A DNA stretch of 64,000 nt. It comes from Clostridia bacterium (GTDB lineage Bacteria; Bacillota; Clostridia; Oscillospirales; Acutalibacteraceae). Where the stretch lies: contig JAFQON010000038.1 in assembly GCA_017403185.1 (NCBI GenBank), positions 1 through 64,000 on the forward strand, read 5' to 3'. Both the position numbers and the translations under genes were made by a program. The notes below the pieces were generated by a model that saw only the letters and a program-made list of their open reading frames with translations, made no database searches and was not told the origin of the DNA. Positions 37,856 through 45,138 of the stretch are shown here, in pieces (positions within the stretch are counted from its first letter, which is position 1; each line of letters begins with the position of its first letter).

Positions 37856-37937
37856 TCAATATACACCCCTTCAGAAAATAAAACAAAATTATTATTCCTC
37901 AAAGAGCAGATATTAAACGCAAATATACACGATAAAG

Positions 37938-37966
37938 ATTATACCATTATTCAAGCACCATTGCAA
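37938..37966 (-). promoter_or_regulatory. tepA-ftsK promoter
   Basis: On the minus strand TTGCAA, 17 bases, TATAAT. The -35 box is one arm of the inverted repeat at 37961-37991. Confidence 0.65.
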
Positions 37967-37991
37967 CAAAAAACTCAATATTTTGTTGCAA
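37961..37991. promoter_or_regulatory. candidate operator: 11-bp inverted repeat overlapping the tepA -35 box
   Basis: TTGCAACAAAA and TTTTGTTGCAA flank a 9-base centre. Perfect arms, position on the -35 element of tepA and 47 bases upstream of the divergent sirtuin -35 box suggest a dimeric repressor site. The cognate regulator is unknown. Confidence 0.5.
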
Positions 37992-38037
37992 AAAATTTAA
38001 TTTATATAATATTTTGTATTTGTTATTACATTATATA

Positions 38038-38066
38038 TTGAATTGTTACGGCAAAAGCTGTATAAT
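38038..38066 (+). promoter_or_regulatory. candidate sirtuin promoter
   Basis: TTGAAT, 17 bases, TATAAT. Predicted transcription start about 38073 would leave only about 12 bases of leader containing GAGGTG, so the true start point may be upstream. Confidence 0.55.
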
Positions 38067-38084
38067 ATAACTGAGGTGACGGCA

Positions 38085-38807
38085 ATGATTTCGCAGACAT
38101 CTGTTCAAAGATTAAAAGAAATGATAAGCAGCAGCAATAACATAGTATTTTTTGGCGGAGCAGGAGTTTTAACCGAAAGCGGTATTAAAGACTTCCGCTC
38201 AGCTGACGGCATATATATGATGGACTATAAATATCCGCCCGAAAGTGTGCTCAGCCACACATTTTATACAAAACACACCGAAGAATTTTTTGATTTTTAC
38301 AGAAAATATCTCTGCTTTCCCGATGCAAAGCCGAACTCCGCTCATTACAAGCTTGCCGAGCTTGAAAAGCAAGGCAAATTGAAGGCTGTTATAACACAGA
38401 ATGTTGACGGTTTGCATCAGCGTGCAGGCAGCAAGTGTGTTTACGAATTGCATGGGTCTGCACTTAGAAACTACTGCGTAAAATGCGGAAAATTTCATGA
38501 TTTTGACTTTGTTTACCGTTCTCAGGGTATACCCGAATGCGAATGCGGCGGCACGGTAAAGCCCGATGTCGTGCTTTATGAGGAAAGCCTTGACAGCGAT
38601 GTGATTGAAGGGGCTGTGAACGCCATTGCAAATGCCGATATGCTCATTGTTGCAGGCACATCGCTTACCGTTTACCCTGCTGCGGGATTTATAAGATATT
38701 ATTCGGGCAATAACCTTGTGTTGATTAATAAAGACTCAACCGAAAAAGATGACGATTTCGGTCTTGTGATTCACGGCAAGGTTGGGGAAATATTATCAAA
38801 AACATAA
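38085..38807 (+). CDS. NAD-dependent protein deacylase, sirtuin family
   Basis: 240 residues. Sir2 Rossmann fold with GAGVLTESGIKDFRSADG, QNVDGLHQRAG (catalytic His), ELHGS, a Cys4 zinc site (CVKCG...CECGG), KPDVVLYEE and AGTSLTVYPAAG. It removes acyl groups from lysine using NAD. The usual GAGxS..SGIPDFR motif reads L for the first Ser and K for Pro, an uncommon variant. ATG at 38085 is supported by GAGGTG; an in-frame TTG at 38043 lies in the promoter. Confidence 0.88.
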   Translation: MISQTSVQRLKEMISSSNNIVFFGGAGVLTESGIKDFRSADGIYMMDYKYPPESVLSHTFYTKHTEEFFDFYRKYLCFPDAKPNSAHYKLAELEKQGKLKAVITQNVDGLHQRAGSKCVYELHGSALRNYCVKCGKFHDFDFVYRSQGIPECECGGTVKPDVVLYEESLDSDVIEGAVNAIANADMLIVAGTSLTVYPAAGFIRYYSGNNLVLINKDSTEKDDDFGLVIHGKVGEILSKT

Positions 38808-38810
38808 AAA

Positions 38811-38846
38811 TTAACCGCTCGGGTTCAAATGAACTCGGGCGGTTAA
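38811..38846. terminator. bidirectional terminator between sirtuin and fhs
   Basis: A 16-bp stem starting TTAACCGC and closing GCGGTTAA, with two G-U wobbles and loop AAAT, between convergent genes. TGATTTTATT follows on the plus strand. Confidence 0.75.
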
Positions 38847-38859
38847 TGATTTTATTCAA

Positions 38860-40527
38860 TCAGAAAAGTCCGCTGATTTTGCCGTTTTCGTCAACATCAA
38901 TCTTTTCAGCGGCAGGAACCTTGGGGAGACCTGGCATGGTCATAATGTCGCCCGTGAGAACAACAATAAAGCCTGCACCTGCGGAAATTTTAACATTCTT
39001 TATTGTTACCGTAAAGCCTTCGGGTGCACCGAGCTTTGCGGGGTCATCCGAAAAGCTGTACTGTGTTTTTGCCATACATACAGGCAGGTTGCCGTAACCC
39101 ATAGCTTCAAGGGTCGCAATCTGCTTTTTGGCTGCGGGAAGCACGCTGATTCCATCGCCGCCGTATACTTTCTTAACAACAGCTTCAATCTTATCTTCAA
39201 TTGTGCCGTCAAGCTCATATGAGAAAGTGAAGTCATTGGGCTGCTCGCAAAGTCTTACAACTTCTTCGGCAAGTTCAACTCCGCCTGCGCCGCCTTCAGC
39301 CCATACATTTGAGAGAACAACATTTACGCCGAGCTCTTTACATTTTTCAATTATAAGATCAACTTCGGCATCTGTATCAGTGGGAAATCTGTTGACCGCA
39401 ACAACAGAAGGAAGCTTATAAACATTCTTGATATTTGAAACATGGCGAAGAAGGTTGGGAATACCCTTTTCAAGTGCCTCAAGATTTTCACCCGAAAGTT
39501 CTGTCTTGGGCACACCGCCGTGCATTTTAAGCGCTCTGATTGTTGCAACAACAACAACCGCAGCCGGAGTAAGACCTGCATAACGGCACTTGATATCAAG
39601 GAATTTTTCAGCTCCGAGGTCAGCCCCGAAGCCTGCCTCGGTAACGGCATAGTCACCAAGCTTCATTGCAAGCTTTGTAGCCATGACTGAGTTACAGCCA
39701 TGTGCAATATTTGCAAAAGGTCCGCCGTGAACAAGCGCGGGAGTGCCTTCAAGCGTCTGAACAAGGTTAGGCTTGAGTGCATCCTTAAGAAGAGCAGTCA
39801 TAGCACCGGCAGCTTTGAGTTCACCCGCTGTAACAGGCTTTTCATCATAAGTATAGCCGACAATAATTCTTGAAAGACGCTCTTTGAGGTCTGTAATTGA
39901 TGTTGCAAGGCAAAGAACAGCCATAATTTCAGATGCAACAGTGATATCATAGCCATCTTCTCTAGGCACACCGTTAACTCTGCCACCAAGACCGTCGGTT
40001 ACAAAACGGAGCTGCCTGTCATTCATATCAACACAGCGCTTCCATGTGATTCTTCTGGGGTCGATATTGAGAGCATTGCCCTGATAGATATGGTTATCAA
40101 GCATTGCTGCAAGAAGATTATTTGCAGCACCGATTGCATGGAAGTCACCGGTAAAATGAAGGTTGATATCCTCCATAGGAACAACCTGAGCATATCCGCC
40201 GCCTGCTGCACCGCCCTTAACGCCGAAAACGGGACCAAGTGAGGGCTCTCTTAATGCTACCATAACATTTTTGCCGATTCTTTTCATACCGTCAGCAAGA
40301 CCGATTGTGGTTGTTGTTTTGCCTTCACCTGCAGGTGTCGGGGTTATAGCGGTAACGAGAATAAGCTTACCTTCTTTTTTCTCATTTTCACTGAGAATTG
40401 AAAGGTCAACCTTTGCTTTGTAATTACCGTACTGCTCAAGGTATTTTCTCTCAATGCCCGCCGTATCAGCAATTTCGGTTATGGGCTTCATTTCAACTGA
40501 CTGAGCTATTTCGATATCTGTCATCAT
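38860..40527 (-). CDS. fhs: formate--tetrahydrofolate ligase
   Basis: 555 residues, full length. P-loop [16 protein letters not shown] (62-77), [49 protein letters not shown]. It makes 10-formyl-THF from formate, ATP and THF, feeding purine synthesis, initiator fMet-tRNA formylation (fmt is in this window) or, in acetogens, the methyl branch of the Wood-Ljungdahl pathway; no other acetogenesis gene is seen here. Monocistronic, AGAGGA upstream of two successive ATG codons. Confidence 0.96.
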   Translation of the reverse strand: MMTDIEIAQSVEMKPITEIADTAGIERKYLEQYGNYKAKVDLSILSENEKKEGKLILVTAITPTPAGEGKTTTTIGLADGMKRIGKNVMVALREPSLGPVFGVKGGAAGGGYAQVVPMEDINLHFTGDFHAIGAANNLLAAMLDNHIYQGNALNIDPRRITWKRCVDMNDRQLRFVTDGLGGRVNGVPREDGYDITVASEIMAVLCLATSITDLKERLSRIIVGYTYDEKPVTAGELKAAGAMTALLKDALKPNLVQTLEGTPALVHGGPFANIAHGCNSVMATKLAMKLGDYAVTEAGFGADLGAEKFLDIKCRYAGLTPAAVVVVATIRALKMHGGVPKTELSGENLEALEKGIPNLLRHVSNIKNVYKLPSVVAVNRFPTDTDAEVDLIIEKCKELGVNVVLSNVWAEGGAGGVELAEEVVRLCEQPNDFTFSYELDGTIEDKIEAVVKKVYGGDGISVLPAAKKQIATLEAMGYGNLPVCMAKTQYSFSDDPAKLGAPEGFTVTIKNVKISAGAGFIVVLTGDIMTMPGLPKVPAAEKIDVDENGKISGLF

Positions 40528-40564
40528 ATTTTTCAGCTTCCTCTCAAATGAAATTATACATTAT

Positions 40565-40593
40565 ATTGTGCATCAAAAATTAATTTTTGTCAA
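40565..40593 (-). promoter_or_regulatory. possible fhs promoter
   Basis: On the minus strand a perfect TTGACA, 17 bases, CACAAT (weak -10). TATAAT-like sequence also follows a few bases on, so the exact -10 is uncertain. Confidence 0.4.
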
Positions 40594-40704
40594 TATTTAC
40601 TTGTCTATTTTCAGAATTTTGCAAATTGAGAAAAATAACGCATTTTTCTAATCTTTACATAACAAAAAAATACGACAAACAAGGCCGTTTGCCCAAAATA
40701 ATTG

Positions 40705-40733
40705 TTGTATTAATTGTATCTGTATGATATAAT
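40705..40733 (+). promoter_or_regulatory. promoter of the GlpA-like operon
   Basis: TTGTAT, 17 bases, TATAAT, about 40 bases before the start. An inverted repeat AGAAAAAT/ATTTTTCT at 40629-40649 lies upstream and could be an operator. Confidence 0.65.
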
Positions 40734-40772
40734 ATTCGACGGAAAAATATATAAAATACGGAGGTCTTGTTC

Positions 40773-42203
40773 ATGAATTATGATGTTGCCGTTGTAGGTG
40801 CAGGCGTTATCGGCTCACTGATTGCCCGTGAGCTCAGCCGTTTCAACCTCAAAATTGCTCTTGTTGAAAAATGCAACGACATGGCAATGGGCACTTCAAA
40901 AGCAAACAGTGCAATCGTTCACGCAGGTTTTGATGCAAAGCCCGGCTCACTTAAGGCAAAGCTTAATGTCGAAGGCACATCCCTTATGCCTGAGCTGTGC
41001 AAAACGCTCGGTGTTCCTTTCAAGCCCATCGGCTCACTGGTTGTCGCTTTTTCGGATGAAGAGGTTGAAACTCTCAACGAGCTTCTTGAAAGAGGCAATA
41101 CAAACGGTGTACCCGGTCTTGAAATATATGACAGAGCCAACCTTAAAGAAGCGGAACCTTATATCAGCGACGAAGCAAAAGCAGCTCTTTGGGCACCTTC
41201 TGCAGGCATTGTATGCCCCTATGAGCTCACAATTGCCGCTGCAGAAAATGCAGTTGTGAACGGAGTTGAATTTATCCGCAATTTTGAGGTAAAGAAAATT
41301 GATTTTGACGGCAATAGTTTTACGGTTTCAGACGGTGACACAACTATTTCGGCAAAATATATCATTAATGCCGCAGGTGTTTATTGCGATGAGATTGCGG
41401 CACTCATAGGCGACACATCAATTCATACAACTCCCCGTAAGGGTGAATATATGCTTTGTGACAAATCAATCGGTCACCTTGCAAACCACACCATTTTCCA
41501 GTGCCCGTCAAAAATGGGTAAAGGAATTCTTGTTACTCCTACCGTTGACGGCAACCTTCTTCTCGGTCCGAGCGCAATAGATATTGAAGATAAAAACGAT
41601 ATTACAACCTGCGCTGACACTCTTTCCGATGTTCTTGAAATTGCCAAAAAGTCAGTCCCCTGCCTTACAACAAGAGAAGTAATAACCTCATTTGCTGGTC
41701 TTAGAGCACACTGCGACAGAAATGATTTTATTATTGAACCCAGTGAAAAGAACGCTCAGTTTATTAATGTTGCAGGAATTGAATCTCCCGGTCTTTCATC
41801 TGCGCCCGCAATCGCTCTATATGTTAAGGATATAATTCTTAAGTCAACCCCTGCTGAAGAAAAAAACGATTTTAACCCCGTAAGAGAAGAACCTGTTCGT
41901 TTCAGACACATGAGCAATGAGGAACGCAAAGCTCTTATTGAGAAAAATCCCGCATACGGCAGAATAATCTGCCGCTGTGAAACAATCACCGAGGGTGAGA
42001 TTCTTGATGCAATCAATGCACCCGCAGGGGCAAGGGATGTTGACGGCGTTAAAAGAAGAACAAGGGCAGGCATGGGACGCTGTCAGGGCGGCTTCTGCGG
42101 CTCAAAGGTTGTTGAGCTTCTTGCTCAGGAGCTTGGCGTTGAGATAAATGAAATAACCAAATTCGGCGGCAATTCCAAAATTCTTTATGACAGAACAAAG
42201 TGA
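40773..42203 (+). CDS. FAD-dependent oxidoreductase with BFD-like [2Fe-2S] domain, GlpA-like
   Basis: 476 residues. An FAD-binding DAO domain begins with VAVVGAGVIGSLIAREL; the C terminus has a BFD-like Fe-S domain with ligands in RIICRCET and GMGRCQGGFCG. This architecture is that of anaerobic glycerol-3-phosphate dehydrogenase subunit A and of some 2-hydroxy acid dehydrogenases. With the two downstream genes it forms a compact operon usually annotated for anaerobic glycerol-3-phosphate oxidation. No GlpC or glycerol kinase gene is adjacent, so the substrate is inferred. ATG at 40773 is fixed by GGAGG at 8 bases. Confidence 0.83.
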   Translation: MNYDVAVVGAGVIGSLIARELSRFNLKIALVEKCNDMAMGTSKANSAIVHAGFDAKPGSLKAKLNVEGTSLMPELCKTLGVPFKPIGSLVVAFSDEEVETLNELLERGNTNGVPGLEIYDRANLKEAEPYISDEAKAALWAPSAGIVCPYELTIAAAENAVVNGVEFIRNFEVKKIDFDGNSFTVSDGDTTISAKYIINAAGVYCDEIAALIGDTSIHTTPRKGEYMLCDKSIGHLANHTIFQCPSKMGKGILVTPTVDGNLLLGPSAIDIEDKNDITTCADTLSDVLEIAKKSVPCLTTREVITSFAGLRAHCDRNDFIIEPSEKNAQFINVAGIESPGLSSAPAIALYVKDIILKSTPAEEKNDFNPVREEPVRFRHMSNEERKALIEKNPAYGRIICRCETITEGEILDAINAPAGARDVDGVKRRTRAGMGRCQGGFCGSKVVELLAQELGVEINEITKFGGNSKILYDRTK

Positions 42204-42213
42204 GGCGTAAAAA

Positions 42214-43467
42214 ATGCTTAATTATGATATAGTTGTTATCGGCGGCGGTCCTGCGGGCATGGCGGCAGCACTCAAAGCAAAAGAATGCGGAGTTGACAGC
42301 ATACTCATTCTTGAAAGAGCAGAAACTCTCGGCGGCATTCTTGAGCAGTGCATTCACACCGGCTTTGGTCTTCACTACTTCGGTGAAGAGCTTTCGGGTC
42401 CCGAATATGCAGACAGATTTATTCAGCTTGTTGACGAGCAGAAAATTGAATACAAAACAGATACAATGGCACTTGAAATAACAGAAAACAATATTGTTTA
42501 TGCCATTAACAAAACCGACGGTCTTCTTGAAATTCAGGCAAAGGCAATAATTCTTGCCATGGGCTGCCGTGAAAGGCCAAGAGGCGCACTCAACATTGCA
42601 GGCTCAAGAGCATCAGGCGTTATGAGTGCGGGTACAGCCCAGAAATATGTTAATATTGACGGCTATATGCCCGGCAAAAAGGTTGTTATTCTCGGCTCAG
42701 GCGACATCGGTCTTATTATGGCACGCCGCATGACCCTTGAAGGCGCGCAGGTCAAATGCGTATGTGAGCTTATGCCTTATTCAAGCGGTCTTACAAGAAA
42801 CATAGTTCAGTGCCTTGACGATTTCAATATTCCCCTTCATCTGAGCTGCACGGTTGTTAACATTCACGGCAAAGAAAGGGTTGAAGGCGTTACAATTGCA
42901 AAGGTTGACGAAAACCGCAGACCTATTCCCGGCACTGAAGAATATATTGAATGCGACACCCTTCTTCTCTCTGTCGGTCTTATCCCCGAAAACGAGCTTA
43001 CAAGAGCTGTAGGCATCAATCTTGACCCCGTCACAAGTGGTGCGGTTGTTGATGAATACAGAGAAACAAGCCACAAAGGTGTTTTTGCCTGCGGAAATGT
43101 TCTCCATGTTCATGACCTTGTTGACTATGTTACACTTGAAAGCCAGACTGCGGGTGAAGGCGCCGCAAGATATGTGCTCGGCAAAACAGAAGCTGCCGAA
43201 TACATCACCACTAAAGGAGTTAACGGAGTAAGATACATCGTTCCGCAGAAGGTAAATATCAGGAACAGCGGTGATGTCAAGCTCTACTTCAGAGTCGGTC
43301 AGGTTTATAAAAATGCCAAAACAGTTGTAAAATACAACGGTGAAGAAATCATCAGCAAAAAAAGACCGCGCCTTGCTCCCGGCGAAATGGAGAATGTTAT
43401 CATAAAAAATGATATGCTCAAAAATTTCGCTGAAGGCGGCGTAATTGAAATTTCGGTGGAGGTGTGA
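42214..43467 (+). CDS. FAD/NAD(P)-binding pyridine nucleotide-disulfide-type oxidoreductase
   Basis: 417 residues. IVVIGGGPAGMAAALKA binds FAD, KVVILGSGDIGLIMARRM binds a second nucleotide, and GVFACGNVLHVHDLVDYV is the C-terminal FAD motif. The redox-active CxxC of true disulfide reductases is not seen at the usual N-terminal site. Its fixed partnership with the GlpA-like and DUF1667 proteins suggests that it relays electrons between the dehydrogenase and NAD or another carrier (inference). Starts 10 bases after its neighbour, with GAGGCG upstream. Confidence 0.82.
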   Translation: MLNYDIVVIGGGPAGMAAALKAKECGVDSILILERAETLGGILEQCIHTGFGLHYFGEELSGPEYADRFIQLVDEQKIEYKTDTMALEITENNIVYAINKTDGLLEIQAKAIILAMGCRERPRGALNIAGSRASGVMSAGTAQKYVNIDGYMPGKKVVILGSGDIGLIMARRMTLEGAQVKCVCELMPYSSGLTRNIVQCLDDFNIPLHLSCTVVNIHGKERVEGVTIAKVDENRRPIPGTEEYIECDTLLLSVGLIPENELTRAVGINLDPVTSGAVVDEYRETSHKGVFACGNVLHVHDLVDYVTLESQTAGEGAARYVLGKTEAAEYITTKGVNGVRYIVPQKVNIRNSGDVKLYFRVGQVYKNAKTVVKYNGEEIISKKRPRLAPGEMENVIIKNDMLKNFAEGGVIEISVEV

Positions 43468-43470
43468 TTT

Positions 43471-43836
43471 ATGCAAAAAAATATTATTTGCGTAGCCTGC
43501 CCCATGGGCTGTGCGGTAACGGTTGAAATTGCCGAAAACGGCGATATTCTGTCCGTAACGGGCAACACCTGCAAAAGAGGCGACGCATATGCGAGAGCGG
43601 AATGCACAAATCCCGTAAGAAGCCTTGCCACAACCGTTAAAGTAAACGGCGGTATTCATAATGTTGTGCCCTGCAAATCAGCAGGTTCACTCCCTAAAGA
43701 TAAAATCATGGAGTGCATGAAAATAATCAATGCTGCTCAGGCTGAGGCCCCCGTTTCACTCGGCGATGTGCTTGTCAGCAATATACTTGATACGGGCGTT
43801 GATATTGTTGCTACAAACCACTGCCCTGCAAAATAA
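43471..43836 (+). CDS. DUF1667 domain protein
   Basis: 121 residues, Cys-rich: ICVACPMGCAVTVE at the N terminus, GNTCKRGDAYARAECTNPVR next, then LATTVKVNGG. The cysteines in CxxCxxxC plus later Cys residues look like a metal or Fe-S site, and the motif resembles the Fe-S region of molybdopterin oxidoreductases. DUF1667 proteins regularly accompany GlpA-like/FAD oxidoreductase pairs; role in the complex unknown. GGAGGTG and a 3-base gap indicate translational coupling. Operon ends at a hairpin. Confidence 0.82.
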   Translation: MQKNIICVACPMGCAVTVEIAENGDILSVTGNTCKRGDAYARAECTNPVRSLATTVKVNGGIHNVVPCKSAGSLPKDKIMECMKIINAAQAEAPVSLGDVLVSNILDTGVDIVATNHCPAK

Positions 43837-43842
43837 AAATAC

Positions 43843-43876
43843 AAACGGAGAAGTTTTGCCGCTTCTCCGTTTTCGT
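43843..43876 (+). terminator. terminator of the GlpA-like operon
   Basis: Stem AAACGGAGAAG/CTTCTCCGTTT with an 8-base loop, ending in TTTTCG. Confidence 0.88.
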
Positions 43877-43930
43877 TATTTTAATAAATTTTTTCGCCTT
43901 ATTTTTGCTGAATATGTAACAACTTATATA

Positions 43931-43959
43931 TTGATTTATTCAGGCGGATATTGTAGAAT
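43931..43959 (+). promoter_or_regulatory. promoter of the 32-codon gene
   Basis: TTGATT, 17 bases, TAGAAT; predicted start of transcription about 43966, 15 bases before a GGAGG. Confidence 0.6.
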
Positions 43960-43994
43960 ACTTTACGATAAAATTAATACGGAGGAATTGATTG

Positions 43995-44093
43995 ATGCTT
44001 ATTTCAGCAAACAAAACATCTGCCTGCATCTGCTGCGATATAATCGCAACGGACCTTTCCTCTGTCTTTTCATTTGAAATATTGTCTTTTTAA
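43995..44093 (+). CDS. candidate 32-residue small protein, stand-alone unit
   Basis: ATG 9 bases after a perfect GGAGG (43981-43985) opens a 32-codon frame ending in TAA at the base of a terminator hairpin. The peptide has a Cys cluster (SACICCD, residues 9-15) and a hydrophobic, aromatic C terminus (SSVFSFEILSF). It is not recognised. It stands between the DUF1667 terminator and the argF promoter, so it is a separate unit. It contains no Arg codon, which argues against an arginine attenuation leader. Alternatives are a small RNA with a chance frame, or a regulatory leader whose terminator reads into argF. Confidence 0.5.
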   Translation: MLISANKTSACICCDIIATDLSSVFSFEILSF

Positions 44094-44121
44094 CCGCCGT
44101 CATTTTGATTGGCGGTTTTTT
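44093..44121 (+). terminator. terminator of the 32-codon gene
   Basis: ACCGCC/GGCGGT stem with a 12-base loop followed by six T. It begins at the stop codon of the small frame. Confidence 0.75.
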
Positions 44122-44144
44122 CTTAACTTTTTTGTAAAAATATA

Positions 44145-44173
44145 TTTAAAAATCTGTAAATATATGTTATACT
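44145..44173 (+). promoter_or_regulatory. possible argF-carB promoter
   Basis: TTTAAA, 17 bases, TATACT preceded by TGT. The -35 is weak; predicted start about 44180, 32 bases before the argF ATG. Confidence 0.5.
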
Positions 44174-44211
44174 GTACTGAATATGTTAATAATTGATTTT
44201 TGGAGGCATAT

Positions 44212-45117
44212 ATGAAGCACTTACTTAAGCTTATGGATTTGAGCACAAACGAAATCAATGAGATTCTCAATCTCGCAGATCAGCTCAAATACGAAAAAAG
44301 AAACGGAATTGAGCATCACCACCTCAAAGGCAAAACTCTCGGCATGATTTTTGCAAAATCATCCACAAGAACAAGAGTTTCATTTGAAGTAGGTATGTAT
44401 GACCTCGGCGGTATGGCACTTTTCCTCAGTTCGCATGACATTCAGCTCGGCAGAGGTGAGCCTGTTAATGATACTGCAAGAGTTCTTTCGGGCTACCTTG
44501 ACGGTATTATGATAAGAACCTTCGATCAAAGCGATGTTGAAACCCTCGCTGAGTACGGTTCAATCCCCATAATCAACGGTCTTACAGATTATTGCCACCC
44601 CTGCCAGGTGCTTGCAGACCTCATGACAATCCGTGAATTCAAGGGCGGCATAAAAGGCAACAAGCTTTGCTACATCGGTGACGGCAACAACATGGCTAAC
44701 TCACTCATCGTCGGCGGCATCAAGATGGGAATGGCAGTCAGCATCGGTTGCCCGGAAGGCTACAAGCCCGATGCGGAGATTATAAAATGGGCAAGCAAAA
44801 ACGGCGACTTTACCTGCACAACAGATGTTCTTGAAGCTGCGAAGGATGCTGATGTGCTTTACACTGATGTTTGGGCATCAATGGGTCAGGAAGCTGAAGC
44901 CGAAGAAAGAAAGAAAATATTCAATGGCTACCAGATCAATGACGAGGTTATGGCAGTTGCAAAGAGTGATGCAATGGTTCTTCACTGCCTGCCCGCTCAC
45001 CGTGAAGAGGAAATCACAAACAAAGTTTTTGAAGCCCACGCAAAGGAAATTTTTGAAGAAGCCGAAAACAGACTTCACGCTCAGAAAGCTGTTCTCGTTA
45101 AGCTTATGAAAGACTAA
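44212..45117 (+). CDS. argF: ornithine carbamoyltransferase
   Basis: 301 residues. SSTRTRVSFEVGMYDLGG binds carbamoyl phosphate, and HCLPAHR is the ornithine-loop signature. It makes citrulline from ornithine and carbamoyl phosphate in arginine synthesis (the catabolic role, ArcB, is possible but no arc genes are near). The next gene encodes the enzyme that makes carbamoyl phosphate, 21 bases downstream, so supply and use are co-expressed. ATG at 44212 follows GGAGG by 5 bases. Confidence 0.94.
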   Translation: MKHLLKLMDLSTNEINEILNLADQLKYEKRNGIEHHHLKGKTLGMIFAKSSTRTRVSFEVGMYDLGGMALFLSSHDIQLGRGEPVNDTARVLSGYLDGIMIRTFDQSDVETLAEYGSIPIINGLTDYCHPCQVLADLMTIREFKGGIKGNKLCYIGDGNNMANSLIVGGIKMGMAVSIGCPEGYKPDAEIIKWASKNGDFTCTTDVLEAAKDADVLYTDVWASMGQEAEAEERKKIFNGYQINDEVMAVAKSDAMVLHCLPAHREEEITNKVFEAHAKEIFEEAENRLHAQKAVLVKLMKD

Positions 45118-45138
45118 TCACACAGGGGGTTTTTAAAT

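Noticed and set aside
42781-43659. 292-codon frame on the minus strand opposite the FAD oxidoreductase and DUF1667 genes
   Set aside because: It is antisense to well-supported genes, and its composition (Cys, Phe, Asn rich) reflects reverse-complement codon use; no ribosome site or family motif.
43981-44121. Arginine-attenuation leader peptide before argF
   Set aside because: The 32-codon frame contains no arginine codon and argF appears to have its own promoter after the terminator.
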